Below, in pieces: positions 45,791-58,270 of a stretch of 64,000 nt of DNA. The translations under genes were made by a program, and so were the position numbers. The notes below the pieces were generated by a model that saw only the letters and a list, made by a program, of their open reading frames with translations, was not told the origin of the DNA and searched no databases. Position 1 is the stretch's first letter. The number at the start of each line of letters is the position of its first letter. This DNA comes from Puccinia triticina. Its lineage: Eukaryota; Basidiomycota; Pucciniomycetes; Pucciniales; Pucciniaceae. Location of the stretch: NCBI RefSeq assembly GCF_026914185.1, contig NC_070575.1, positions 2,687,001 to 2,751,000 on the forward strand, in the 5' to 3' direction.

Positions 45791-46140
45791 AATACCCAGC
45801 AATTGAATTTTGAATGCCCCAAGTTGTCCAAATTCTCCCGGAATTGTATTCCTGCGCCGCACGTCTGGAATCCAATGGGCTTCAGGAGGTCTCCCTGCCG
45901 CAATTGGGGGCCCAAGGGCGCTCCATATATCACCTGGGCACACCCTGTCACAGCTTTCAACCACAAGAGGGCCCCATTCCAAACATCTGAGAAGGTTCAT
46001 TGTCATCAGACTGGAATCCCAACAGCAACACCAGGAAAAAAAAATAGTCCCTTGGAGACAAGTGACATTTGACAGCTTTGGTTGCAGCTCCAAAGTGGCT
46101 CTGATCCTGTACCACCTGTGTCCTTGGTGCTCAGTGTGTT
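45791..46140. other. Target region of element E
   Basis: No gene recognised. Ends in GTGTT (46136-46140), the left copy of the element E target duplication. Confidence 0.4.
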
Positions 46141-47105
46141 TGTGAGCCTGAGTCTCTAAAGTGACAGCAGTACACAAGAAATGGGGGGCAATAGTTGGAT
46201 TTCTTGGGATAAAGAAAATACAACTATAAGAGAGAGAGAGAAAGAGAAAAGAGAAAACAGAGCAGGATCAAGATGAAGAGAAGTACTAGGTTATTCTAGT
46301 GGGAATGCACGTCCACTGGCAATGCTACTCTTCAGAAGAGTGCTGCTAATCTGTGCTAAGAAGTGCTACAGCTTCCTCTCAGGTGGGTATCTGGATTAGA
46401 TAAGTTTAATCCAGCCACAATTGTTTAGCTTCCTTCTGGATAGTCAAGGTTCTTAAAGGGAAACCTGAGGGACAGCCCTGAACCTAGATTTTGAGGCAAA
46501 GGCCAAATGATAAGAAGGGACAGCCCTGTGATCAAGATAGAGGTAAAGGCCAGTAGATTTGGAGGGACAGCCCTGTGATCAAGAAGAAGACAAAACCAGC
46601 AGAAAAGAGAAGATCAAGCAAGACACAGAGTTGTACCTCTGAGATAAACAAGGTTCAGTCAAAGAGGTTACTTACTGTCAATATCCTAGGCGCCTGTGAC
46701 GGTAGGTATACTGGGAGTGTAGTAATCTCTTTGGTGGTGATCCTGGGGTTCTCTGGGGTGTGGTTCTGGTGTGCTGAAGTCTGTGCATCCTCCAGCTGCA
46801 TGGGGGATCCTGACTTCAAAAATTTTCAAGTTTGGCTGACATAATCACACATGTACATGTGGTTGGAGCGCTCTGTTGCGCCTACCAGGCGCTGCTGCGC
46901 CTGCACGTCACAAACAAGGAACTCTATGAAGGAGTTGAGCTGTTGGAAAGTGGCCAGTGGACACTAGGGTTTAAATTCCATGAGAAAACAGAATCTGAAG
47001 TCAAAACAAGGTTAAACCTTAAGCATGAAAAGATATAAGAGATTTGAGGTAGAAATAATGATAAAGGCAGACTTTAGGTCAGCTGCGCTGACTCTAAGGC
47101 TGACA
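46141..47105 (-). repeat. Element E LTR (left)
   Basis: 965 bp, partner of 51613-52577; contains a GA-rich stretch near 46220 and repeated GGGACAGCCCTG words near 46470-46580. Confidence 0.9.
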
Positions 47106-50100
47106 TTCCCTACCACCAAAAGTGGTTTGATTTCTTAAATCAAATCAAAAACTGATGGGTTAGTTCACTCAGCTGGGGTTCAAGAGTATTTTGGATAAGT
47201 AGCTATTTCTAGATCAAAATCAATCAGGGGATCTGAAGTACCATCCTGCTACATATCATTCATCCAATGGGTGGTTAATTCTTCAATCTCAATCAGCTCA
47301 ATATTCTTTTTCAGGGGTGTTGTTGATCTCATATCCTTTTTTACATGTTGAATTATAAAAAAGTATTGATTTAAACATTGATTGTAATGTTTCTTTCCTC
47401 AGGAAATTCTTTGTGGAGAGGTTACTAACTTCCTTGAAGAAACTGACAGTGTAAATATTCTTTATCAAGTCGTTGCACAGGAATGGTTTCTTTCTCTTCA
47501 GAATTGTCAACAGGATTTTCAGCAATGTCATTCATAGTGGTTTTTTCTTTCTAGGGATGATTTAGTCGTAATTTTATCTCCTATCTTTCTCATTTTTTGT
47601 TTCTTATTGCAAATGAATCCAGGGATTTTTATTAGTCACGTTAGGGGGACTCTGAGTGGGTTCCATCAATTAATCTAAACTAGAAAGTATATGATAGACA
47701 ACAGCAACAATATTACAGCATCTCCTCTTAGCATGCTCAAATATTGTATAATCATTCCTGTCAAGTCAATAATTTGCACCATTGCAGTTCTCCATTTTTT
47801 CTTTCAGGTAGCAGATTTTCCTCAACATTGTGATTGATTGCTACAACTATGGAATCTGGCCTGCTAGTTCAATCATTGGTATCTCCATACTAACCTCTGA
47901 ATCCAATGCACAATTTCCTTGCAGTTTCAGTCAGTAGAATGGTCAGTCTGGTGATGATCATACTGTCTAGCATCTTAAAGTATCTCACTTCTTTGTTCTT
48001 GATCCATAACTCATGTTTATATGGCAGTTCACCAGAGAATATATCCCAATCACTTTTCTATGGGATATCTTTCCAAATTCCTTTCCTGATTTCTAGATCT
48101 ATTGGTCCAGACCCCATGATCAATGAAAGGAAATTCACCTTGTGGAGGAATTTTCATCTCAATGGTTGGAGGCTTAACTTCATTTGTCTTTGAATGGTTG
48201 ACAGGATCAAGGAACCTTGAACCAAACAGGAGCATAATTCTCTTGTGCAAATTGCTGTTCTGGTTGGACATTCATGAGTAAATTATTATGAGTCAGATGA
48301 GGAGGGTAATCACTATCAGCTAGTTCCAAAGATGAGTCCAATTCAGAATTGAGAGCATGTACAATGGAAGAGATTTCAGTCAAGCTTATCTTAGATTTTT
48401 TTAAATCTACTGTGTTCATTTCAATGAAGATCACTGATCTAGTTACTGAGGGATGATAATTGATTGTTCAATTTTTGTTTCATATCTGTTAAATTCTTGC
48501 TTAGAATTTCCATTATGGAATGGCATTGAGACTCATTCACCAAAATAAGGTCTTGCACACTTTCTAATTTATCATCAATATCTCTTTTCAATTGGTCCAG
48601 TAACCAGTTCATTGCAAATCACTTTGGTTCTCTCTTTGTCACTTTCTTCTATATGAGACAGGACATCATCAAGCAAGGTAGGAATAAATTCTTCTTTCTG
48701 ACATCTAGAATAGAAATGTTCAAGACATCTGTGAATTTTTGAACACATGATTCTAGAAGATTACCAGGGATAGTTTCCACTGTAACAGAAAAATCAGACA
48801 AGAATTTAGAGAAGATAACTTGAAATTTTCCTTCTAATAATAAGGGACCACTAATAGTCATTTTTTTTTTTTTATTAAGAACGAATTCTCTACTAGAAGG
48901 ACTGGAAATATTATCTATACCTACACTAAGTCCATGTGGGGAGAAAGAGTTCAATGACAACTGCCTCTTCCTCTTACTTTTCTTCTTGGGCTCCATATCT
49001 TGAGAGGGGCCTTGAGTTTGATTGTGATATGTGCCATATTGTGGGTAAGGAGTTAAGGACGGTGTCCTGCTGCATGTTTCTCACTCAGCTGTGTAAGCTG
49101 GTAGGGGCCTTGCATACTGCGACGGCGGTGGAAGTCGCAGGCAGGCTTGGTTTTGAGCTCGCTTACTCCCCTGGGTCGGCGGCTAGGGTTGATGACCTTG
49201 GCGGTAGTCAAGTGTATGACCCTGGGGCGGCGGCAGCTGATCATAACCGTGGCGGCAGGAGTGGGTATGGCCCCTATAAACCAATTGATTCTCGAGCCTG
49301 GTGTTGAAAGGTCAGGGGCTCGGGGGTAGGAGTAGCCGTCAAGGGCTGGAGCTGAAGTCAATCTCTTGTTGAGCTGTAAGTCCTGCGCTGGTCAGCTCAT
49401 TGAAGAGCACTCGTTGGTATGCGAGTACATGAATGGACCACTTGATATTTTTCAACTCATCTCAAGGAATCCATCCTTGGCTGAGTCGGATAGCTTTGTC
49501 CCTCACAGCTAGATCTACTAGTATATCCTGGGTGGTCACGGCCTGAGATAGAAGTAGACACATTTACTTGTTGTGCTTTGTCCCTCGAGCTCTGGGAGAG
49601 AGGTCAAAATACTCGGTGAAGAGGTTGACAAGGCTCGTGACTTTGGACTCTTCCTGAATATCTTCCATTGGGTGGGAGGAGTTGTCCACAAGAGGGCTGG
49701 GAGCAAACAAATGGAGAGAGAGCTAGAGACGGCGAGGCAGTCGGTTGCAAGCTTTCTTGATTGTTTGTTCATGAAAGGATGCTAAAAGAACTCATCCTGA
49801 GCCAACCTTGGGTAGTTGTTCACTATGAGTCTCCCAATCCACAGGGTGCGGAGCTGAGGTGAACCTGTTTGACTCCGATGTTAGAGAAGTGGCCCTTGCA
49901 TTGAAGAGCGCTGGTCAGATACCCGTGTGTAGCTGAAGAGATTCCCTCTCCGGGAAACGCAACAGGCCTTTTTTTGACTGGAAGAAGCGCTGGCTCTAAG
50001 CTTTTGAAGCCGCTTTTCGGCTGAGGTGCTGAAATGGTATTGGAGGCTTTACTCGGTGGAGAAGTCTCACCAGTCTCACCCATTTTTGAAAGCATATCAA

Positions 50101-51612
50101 CCTCCTATTCTTAGTCAACAAGAATTCTGGCTTCAACTCAGGGCACACAACTCATAGACCTTCCGCACTAAAGCAAGCCAAACTGGTGGTCATGAAGCTT
50201 GGGGGAGTCTCTTCTCCATGGTTACTCTCCAGGTGATTTCAGGCTGTTCTCAAGATCTCTTGGCCACCGGGAGAGGGGCTGGAGTTGATCGATTCGACAC
50301 TAAGCCTAGGAACGTTTCCCTCAAGTGTCAGAGCGCCAGTGGCACTCCCTTTTCCAGAGGCAAAGGTTTGCCTCCAGGACACAGCAATCCTTGCTGAATA
50401 GAGGTAAAACAACTTCTAACTCTTCTGAGCTTCTCTTCAGCTGAGGGGCTGAGACGATATTGGAGCCATTGTTTGGCGGAAAGATCTCTCCGATTCCTGT
50501 TGATTTGTTGTAGGGACAAGTCGACCAAGCCCTACTAGATGTTTTAAGTTGATTTGCCAAGTCAGCAAGGCTCCGCACTGACAGGTTTGGCCCGTTTGGT
50601 TTGGTTTCTCAATTGTTTAGGAAATTTCTTGATGGCTATTGGCGTACACTCGTTTGTGCTGATGTTATTTGCTTTACTTTGCTACTCGATGGGGCGATAT
50701 TTGAGGAGATCAACATCAGCAGAATAAAAAGCAACAGAATTTAAATTCAACAAAGCGGGGGAAGATTCTATCACACTTATGGTAAGAGATGTTTCTCTTT
50801 TGGTTTTATTTATTATATGTATGTAAATTTTTCTTTATTCTAATGGGCTTCGTAGTCTTAGTCTCTGGAGACAAATCAATAAGCTAGAGTCCTCGCGAGG
50901 TTTAGATGATTTTTGAGGAGGAATAAGGTCCGTCAAAGTGGCAATTGGAGTCCACTCCAAGCTATTGATCAAGCTTCTTCTTTGGGCTCTGAGACACGAC
51001 GGTCTTTGGGGTTTTCTAGCTTGATCAAGTCCGGTGGAACAGGCTCTAGATCTTAAGAATCAGGCGGGCCAGTAGAGCGGAAGTTGGCGGGATTTTCTAG
51101 CTCAGCGGAGTCTGGCGGAATCAGGCGAAGTAGAGGAGCGGAGGTATATCAATCAGCTCAGATGTTTTCTTCCTCTGCGCTGTCCTCCGGCGTTTGACAA
51201 CTTTTTACGGTCTATATTGGCAATTACAGATGAGAAGCCAAGGAATCTTTTGAGCGTATTTAGATTTTTTTTTCTCTTCTTGTTTCGAAGATATAGACGA
51301 TGCAATGGGGAATAAGTCCAACAAAAGGGTAAATAGCGGTGCAGAGGAGTCGCAATTCTGCACTTTCACGAGTACACAGGGCGTAAATTTTTTTTTTCAA
51401 GGGTTCAGTCAGAAAATTTATCGATATAGAATCAATTTTAGGATGTTTTTGAAGAATTTTGACATTAGTAGGATATGTAGAAAGATTTGTTTAGTGAATT
51501 TTCGAAATTTTAAGAGTTTTTTGTTTGATTTAATCAGGATGATCAGTCATTTGGCTTTTAAGCAGTCTAGAATTATGAAAAGGTGAGTAATTTTCCCGAT
51601 GAGGCCCCCAAT
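47106..51612 (-). other. Element E interior, gag-like remnants only
   Basis: Minus-strand frames: a basic one (48649-48996, MEPKKKSKRKRQLSL), a coiled-coil stretch at about 48480-48610 (NWLLDQLKRDIDDKLESVQD) and a gag-like PPTIEMKIPPQGEFPFID (48050-48271), all interrupted. Two diverged copies of a ~120-nt block lie at 49960-50090 and 50390-50510 (both read ...SN(T/I)(I/V)SAPQ). The rest is unrecognised. Confidence 0.5.
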
Positions 51613-52577
51613 TGTGAGCCTGAGTCTCTAAAGTGACAGCAGGACACAAGAAATGGGGGGCAATAGTTGGATTTCTTGGGATAAAGAAAATACAACTATA
51701 AGAGAGAGAGAGAAAGAGAAAAGAGAAAACAGAGCAGGATCAAGATGAAGAGAAGTACTAGGTTATTCTAGTGGGAATGCACGTCCACTGGCAATGCTAC
51801 TCTTCAGAAGAGTGCTGCTAATCTGTGCTAAGAAGTGCTACAGCTTCCTCTCAGGTGGGTATCTGGATTAGATAAGTTTAATCCAGCCACAATTGTTTAG
51901 CTTCCTTCTGGATAGTCAAGGTTCATAAAGGGAAACCTGAGGGACAGCCCTGAACCTAGATTTTGAGGCAAAGGCTAAATGATAAGAAGGGACAGCCCTG
52001 TGATCAAGATAGAGGTAAAGGCCAGTAGATTTGGAGGGACAGCCCTGTGATCAAGAAGAAGACAAAACCAGCAGAAAAGAGAAGATCAAGCAAGACACAG
52101 AGTTGTACCTCTGAGATAAACAAGGTTCAGTCAAAGAGGTTACTTACTGTCAATATCCTAGGCGCCTGTGACGGTAGGTATACTGGGAGTGTAGTAATCT
52201 CTTTGGTGGTGATCCTGGGGTTCTCTGGGGTGTGGTTCTGGTGTGCTGAAGTCTGTGCATCCTCCAGCTGCATGGGGGATCCTGACTTCAAAAATTTTCA
52301 AGTTTGGCTGACATAATCACACATGTACATGTGGTTGGAGCGCTCTGTTGCGCCTACCAGGCGCTGCTGTGCCTGCACGTCACAAACAAGGAACTCTATG
52401 AAGGAGTTGAGCTGTTGGAAAGTGGCCAGTGGACACTAGGGTTTAAATTCCATGAGAAAACAGAATCTGAAGTCAAAACAAGGTTAAACCTTCAGCTTGA
52501 AAAGATATAAGAGATTTGAGGTAGAAATAATGATAAAGGCAGACTTTAGGTCAGCTGCGCTGACTCTAAGGCTGACA
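51613..52577 (-). repeat. Element E LTR (right, 5' LTR)
   Basis: 965 bp, partner of 46141-47105; followed by GTGTT. Confidence 0.9.
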
Positions 52578-52582
52578 GTGTT

Positions 52583-53089
52583 TTAGTGGTTTATGTACAT
52601 ACATATCCTCATAGCTCAGTGCTCACTGGCCCAGCTCAAGGATCCCCAGTGCCACCGAGCATTGTTCATTCTGGCACAGTTCTGCACTAACAGTGAGCCA
52701 CTGGAATATGAGCCTATGACTGTTGGGTGCAAGTTCAAAAAGCCTGCCTAGGGCTGCCTCTTGCTATGTAGATGTACATACAGCAAAGGCAGGGAAGTTT
52801 GTCCTGTTGCACACATATGTGTGTAAATACTTCCCCTGGTCTGCAAAACGGGTGTTGATCAGCCCGTCCCCCGGGGGCATGCCCACGCCCACGCCCATTG
52901 AAAAGGGTTTGTGGGGCCGCATGCCCTATATTTGTCAAGGGCGTGCACGCCCCTGTATGGGCGTGCACCTTGCCTGCTTGCCAAGAGGGCACCTGTGGCT
53001 GTTAATTTTTACCATTCCAAATGAAAGAAGATGTGTCACCATCTTCCATTTAGAATGGAAAACATGTAGAGCTGGTCCCACCCAGCTTT
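52583..53089. other. Spacer, no gene seen
   Basis: Contains a GC-rich block around 52860-52975 with CCCACGCCCACGCCCA and GGGCGTGCAC repeats. No coding domain recognised. Confidence 0.35.
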
Positions 53090-54003
53090 GACAGCTCAGC
53101 TCAACCAGCTCTTTCCACTGCACGAAAGGCCAGCTTCACCAGCTCTTATGTGCATATTTCAGCTCCTCCAGCTCCATCAACTCAGCTCAACCAGCTCCAC
53201 CTTCCAGGATAAATCAGCTCAACTAGCTCCACCTTCCAGGATGAATCAGCTCAACCAGCTCCACCTTCCAGGATAAATCAGCTCATCCAGCTCAGTCGGC
53301 ACAACCAAACCCAGCTCACCCAGCTCATTTTTTCACTGCCATCCAGCTCAACCAACTCCTTGCATCACTGCCATCCAGCTCCACCAGCTCCATTCCTCAC
53401 TGCCATCCAGCTCCACCAGCTCCATGGCTCACCATCATCCAGCTCAACCAGCTCCATGACTCACTGCCGTCCAGCTCAACCAGCTCCTCTGCCCACTGAA
53501 TTCCAGCTCAACCGGCTCCTCTTCCCCCTGACATCCAGCTCATCCAGCTCCACCAGCTCCATGTATGACGGCCATCCAGCTCAACCAGCTCCATGGCTTG
53601 ATTCCATCCAGCTCAACCAGCTCCTTGCATCACTGTCATCCAGCTCCACCAGCTCCATGGCTCACCAACATCCAGCTCAACCAGCTCCATGGCTCACTTC
53701 CATCCAGCTCAACCAGCTCCTCTTCCCACTGACAGCCAGCTCATCCAGCTCCTTGTATCACTGCCATCCAGCTCAAGCAGCTCCGTGGCTTGCTGCCATC
53801 CAGCTCAACCAGCTCCTTGCATCACTGCCATCCAGCTCCACCAGCTCCATTCCTCACTGCCATCCAGCTCCATGGCTCACCACCATCCAGCTCAACCAGC
53901 TCCATGGCTCACTGCCGTCCAGCTCAACCAGCTCCTCTGCCCACTGAATTCCAGCTCAACCAGCTCCTCTTCCCACTAACAGCCAGCTCAACCAGCTCCA
54001 CTA
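53090..54003. repeat. 32-bp minisatellite (CAGCTCAACCAGCTCC core)
   Basis: About 25 or more imperfect units, each two CAGCTC words followed by a 16-bp spacer such as ATGGCTCACTTCCATC. The 32-bp period is not divisible by three and no unit carries a stop, so long plus-strand frames (for example 53360-53947) exist in all phases. Confidence 0.75.
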
Positions 54004-54194
54004 TTGAATAAATTAATTGGAATTTTTAACATGCGGGAACAATATGAATTCCAAGTCCCCAAGTGACTATAATTGTTTTTCTTCTTAATAGGGTTTTTAT
54101 GCATACAAGGATGCTTCAAAAAACTCCCAAAAAATTCACAGATGACAATCAAAGTCCTGTCTATTGATTCTTCAAAACAAATCCTGAAAAAATT

Positions 54195-54286
54195 GTATCC
54201 TTCACCCACAGTGCACAAAGTGTTTTGGGACTGCGCGCACTGCACAGTGCACAAAGAGCTTTTTTCAGTGCGCAAAGTAAGTCCAA
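54195..54286. repeat. Orphan end of the foldback family
   Basis: GCACAGTGCACAAAGAGC, then CAGTGCGCAAAGTAAGTCC, matching the right end of the foldback element at 23230-23296. No matching left end was found. Confidence 0.5.
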
Positions 54287-54812
54287 AAAAAAGTTACACG
54301 TATTAAAAATAATGAAAAATAACATGAAAAATTAGCACAACAACACCCAAAAAATTTTCCATCTCAGTAAACAAATCCCAAAAATTCTGTACCCCAAAAA
54401 AGGCCCTTATAGCTCAACGTTGGGAGTTGGTCAGAATTTTGTCCCAGTGACAAATGGGAGTTGTTTTTCCGACCCTCTTGATTTATTCTTCTTTTTATGC
54501 AGATCAATATAATTTCTATTGGGTCTTTTTATCTAATTTTGTTTTGGTGTATTGGACGTAGTTTGACTGAAAAATTTTGTTCTAACAACCACAAAATGAA
54601 TCACAATCTCATTTTTCACCAATTTTATTTAGATGAAAAATCCACATTAATGCAAGTTTCATGTATGGAAACAACTTTGCAAGAATCTTCCTGATGCAAA
54701 TCAGTGAGAGCCTTTGCCATTTTTTGACATGAAATAAGAAAAACATCAGGATTTATCCTTATTAATCTGGGTGATGCATTCTGAGATGAAAATAAAATAG
54801 TATGGGATAACT

Positions 54813-54817
54813 CTATA

Positions 54818-54895
<78 letters not shown>

Positions 54896-56245
54896 TATCA
54901 TCTTCATCATCTTGATCATCTTCATCATCATCATCATCATCTTCATCATCTTCATCAACTTCATCATCTTCATCATCACTCTCCTCTTCATGATTTTCTT
55001 CCATTGTCACTGATTTGCCGGTTAGTTTTTCCCACAATCTCTTATTCTTCATGATAACTTGATCCCATTGAGCTTTAACTTCTGAATCCTGGTCTGGATA
55101 ATCAATCCCTGTTCACTCCAGTTCAACACTTGAATACAGCAAGTGTTCCACATCATCCATTGTCGGCAATATCGCTTTGCTAGGTTTGAAACTACTGAGT
55201 GCAACACTGCCTCTTGAATATTTTTCTCTGTGCAAATATTGACCAAACACTGCTGAATATCTGAAGGACCATCAAGTTCTTGATTGTCTATATTGATCAA
55301 GAATGGTCAATCATAATGGAAAATTAATTATTTTGGTCATAACTTACAGATCTGCAACACGTCAAAGATGGTCTCCAAATTACCTGCCATCTCAATGGCC
55401 CATTTCAACGCCTGTCTTGCTTCCCGGGATATACGACGCAATTCATCCTCACAATTTCTTACAGTGAGATAGGCCTGAATTCCTTTCTGAGTACTCAATT
55501 CAACAGCCCAAGGTTCATTTGGGTGATCAAGCAAACCAATATTCCAGAATGGATCATTGATTTCCAAAGATTTAACGTTGTCAAATGTTGGGGTTGGCAA
55601 ATCTTCTTCTGGGGTGAAATCAGAGTTGTAATTGGCAGCTTGGTGATTATATGAAATATCACACCTAAAGCTAATTTCACAGATGACACTTGCGTGTAAT
55701 GTCTGTCTCACAATCAGAATGGGAAGTCACAACAGTCACCTCATCAATTGGTTACATGAAAACCTAGAGATTGATCAGAGATGTGGTTTTCATCTTTTGT
55801 TGATGTCTTTTTTTTTTGAATGAAACACTCAATGGTCAGCGCCTTCTTGTGCATGGTCTTACTTCCAAAAGCTAATATAGGTATGGGGGCAAAGCATGGG
55901 GGGTGCAATTTCCTCTCATCCCGCCCAGCTTTGGAGACAGCTAGCAGCAAGGTTGCTGGACACATCTCTTCTGTGGCTGTTAAATCCTGGGTAAACTGCT
56001 TAAATGATGTTTGCTGAATCTTTCTCCTTGTTGATCTGGGAAAAAAATCAGGATTGCACTCAATCAGGAGCTGCTGTGGAGATTTTACCCCTACTGTATA
56101 AAGCAATATGGCAATGGATGCCACTCACATCACATTCTGCATTTGAATGGGGAGAATTATCATCTGGAACCAGGAAAAAACAATCATCAGTGACATAGCA
56201 AAGTACAAAGGGGCCTTTGTACTTTCTCATGTCACTTGTAGGCAA
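54813..56245 (-). pseudogene. Unrecognised multi-exon gene remnant, acidic C-terminus
   Basis: Minus-strand frames with protein-like composition: 56060-56245 (DMRKYKGPFVLCYV), 55744-56124 (SLGFHVTN end), 55337-55711 (FWNIGLLDHPNEPWAVELST, then CEDELRRISREARQALKWAI), 55049-55300, and 54813-55052 ending in a poly-Asp tail. The LRRISREARQ segment resembles proteins associated with KDZ transposases in basidiomycetes; this is only a resemblance. GT...AG junctions are plausible but not resolved. Confidence 0.35.
54817..54978. repeat. CAT trinucleotide microsatellite
   Basis: About 26 near-perfect CAT units, then interrupted CATCTT units. On the minus strand it encodes poly-Asp in one frame and poly-Met in another. 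Confidence 0.85.
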
Positions 56246-56442
56246 GTGATCATTGTCTTTTCCTGGTGTGGCAAGCGCTGTAGATCAGCTGTTGGTAAAC
56301 TTGATTCAATGGTTGCCCATTAGGCCAGACTCACATACAGATAAGCTCGTTTCATTTCAAAGCATTCAACACCAGTTGCTGCAAATTCACACCTTGACAT
56401 TGAACCCAGTTCAGACCGGCGGAACAGCAGAATTACAGTCTG

Positions 56443-56460
56443 GCACTCTCTGGAGAGTGC
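56443..56460. repeat. Second copy of the palindromic block
   Basis: GCACTCTCTGGAGAGTGC, one base different from 45344-45361, in a shared context of TCTGGCACTCTCT. Confidence 0.55.
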
Positions 56461-56560
56461 GACCATTCCCCCCTGGTGAGTTATATTTGGCAATCAATGA
56501 CATTGTTGTTGCTACATTTTAAACCCTCCACCATCGCCACTGTGGTAGACGGAAAAGTGG

Positions 56561-56824
56561 AAAAATAAAAAGTTTTTTCTATGCCACATAATTACTCATA
56601 CTAGGCCTCAAGATACCATCAAATGGACCCCAGAAATGGATTCTACGGCCAATTTCACCCCTAGTCCCCACTGGAACGGCCATTACAACCCCGCTGGATA
56701 AGAAGTTACACCTCATGGACACCTATCACACAGCCAGCCCCAGTAACCCAGCTGTCACCTGCCCCAACCCAAGTTTCACAGTAGTACACTTATACATATC
56801 ACAGGATACAAACATACATCTCCC
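56561..56824. other. Spacer, no gene seen
   Basis: No coding frame or repeat structure recognised. Confidence 0.35.
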
Positions 56825-57370
56825 TGTCAGGCTAAACTCATTACATATTAACTACATACACTCCTTTATATGCATAGGATGACATCATTTACACTGTTTC
56901 TGCAGCCTCAGACTTTGTTTGTACACTAATTCCCCCTGTATGACAGCTCATGCAGTCTACTGTCACCTTATGCATGAGTTAGAATGTTCTGTTTTATATT
57001 CTGACATCATGTATGCACCCCTGACATATTTAGAATGTTCTGTGGTATATTCTGACACCACCCATGTGCCCCTGAGGGGTTATGACATCATTTGTATCTA
57101 CTCCCACCAGCTAAAATCCCTCACCCTGTTGTCTAGATTAGCTGAAAACCTAACCCACAAGCCCCTTTGGGGCTCCACTTTTGTCTATAAAAGGAGCTCT
57201 CTCCACCCCCAGTGGTCTGTTCCCCAGTTTCTCACCCAGAACTCACAAGTCACCCCACACTCATCCACACTCAAATCCTAAAACCCATATAACAATAAAT
57301 CAACCCTTATAACAACAATTCAACCCTTATAACAAAGTAATTAAAACACTTACACCTTGCCAATCAAACA
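56825..57370 (+). repeat. Possible LTR with TATA promoter
   Basis: Begins TGTCAGGC like other LTRs here. Has TCTATAAAAGGAGCTC (57184-57199) and, 30-40 nt on, GTTCCCCAGTTTCTCACC, the same layout as the family-D LTR promoter. Two copies of AGAATGTTCTGT lie near 56983 and 57030. The 3' boundary and target duplication were not found. Confidence 0.35.
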
Positions 57371-57865
57371 GATTTCATCTGGAACAGACCAGACCTATCA
57401 CTTAATAAAACTTGCCAAGCTGAGCTTGGTGGGTCTTGTTGACTGATAACAGAAGGGCAGAGCTTGCAACTCCATCATACCCTTCACCATTCAGCAAAAG
57501 GGTTTCATTACCACTTTTGAGTCTTACACCGCTGTCCCCCGCCAGCCAGCCTTTGCGCTGAGCAGCCCATTCCTGCCCAGCACTGCCCTTGTTGGCACAC
57601 AATGAGGCCCAACCAGGCCGCCAGCTCCCCCATCCTTCTCCCCAGAGCCGCAGGTGCACGCATATCCAAGCTTTTCAACTTTCAAAGCCAGCTCAACTGA
57701 AACCAAACATGTGGCTACAACCTGCAGCTCTAACAACACACCACATGAGATTGCCTGGTACACACCCCAAGAGAAAACCATTACCATGTGGATTCACTAA
57801 CAGCTTCTATCACTTTGAACAATGGCAGATTTGTTGCTGCATACTCCCTCAACTCATCTGGTGTG

Positions 57866-58270
57866 TGTCCACTCCCGAGAAGAGCCACTTCTTGGGAGTG
57901 GAAGTCTACCTTCCTCCCTTCTTTCTCTTCCTGAGGAACAATGTACTGATACTCTCTATCACACAACAACAAATTGACCGCCGGCCAACCTGTTCTGCAA
58001 TGCTGCTCTAGACTCGCCGGGCAATCCAATCTATTATGCTGGTTTCATGTGGTGCGTGTCCACCCCCGGGAAGTCCCACTTCTCGGGAGTGGAAGTCTAC
58101 CTTCCTCCCTTCTTTCTCTTCCTGTGGAAGGATCTACTAATACTCTCTATCACCCAACAACAGATTGACCGCCGCCCAACCCAATCTGCAATGCTGCTCT
58201 CGACTCGCCTGTCCACCCCCAAGAAGTCCCACTTCTTGGGAGTGGAAGTCTACCCACCTCCTTTCTCTCT
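57866..58270. repeat. Tandem repeat with strong hairpin, about 2.5 units
   Basis: Units at 57866, 58056 and 58211 each begin with a stem (CACTCCCGAGAAG ... CTTCTTGGGAGTG) followed by GAAGTCTACCTTCCTCCCTT. Unit length is about 155-190 bp. Confidence 0.6.

Larger units (their letters stand above)
46141..52577 (-). mobile_element. Element E, complete non-autonomous LTR retrotransposon
   Basis: 6437 bp. LTRs of exactly 965 bp (46141-47105, 51613-52577) run TGTGAGCC...GGCTGACA and differ at only about six positions by eye. Duplication GTGTT at 46136-46140 and 52578-52582. On the minus strand the 3' LTR is preceded by the polypurine tract GGTGGTAGGGAA and the 5' LTR is followed by TTGGGGGCCTCATCGGG. 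No protease, RT or integrase motif is visible in the 4.5-kb interior, so it must be mobilised in trans. Confidence 0.9.

Noticed and set aside
53360..53947. 195-codon frame as a gene
   Set aside because: It is made only of the 32-bp minisatellite, open in every phase.
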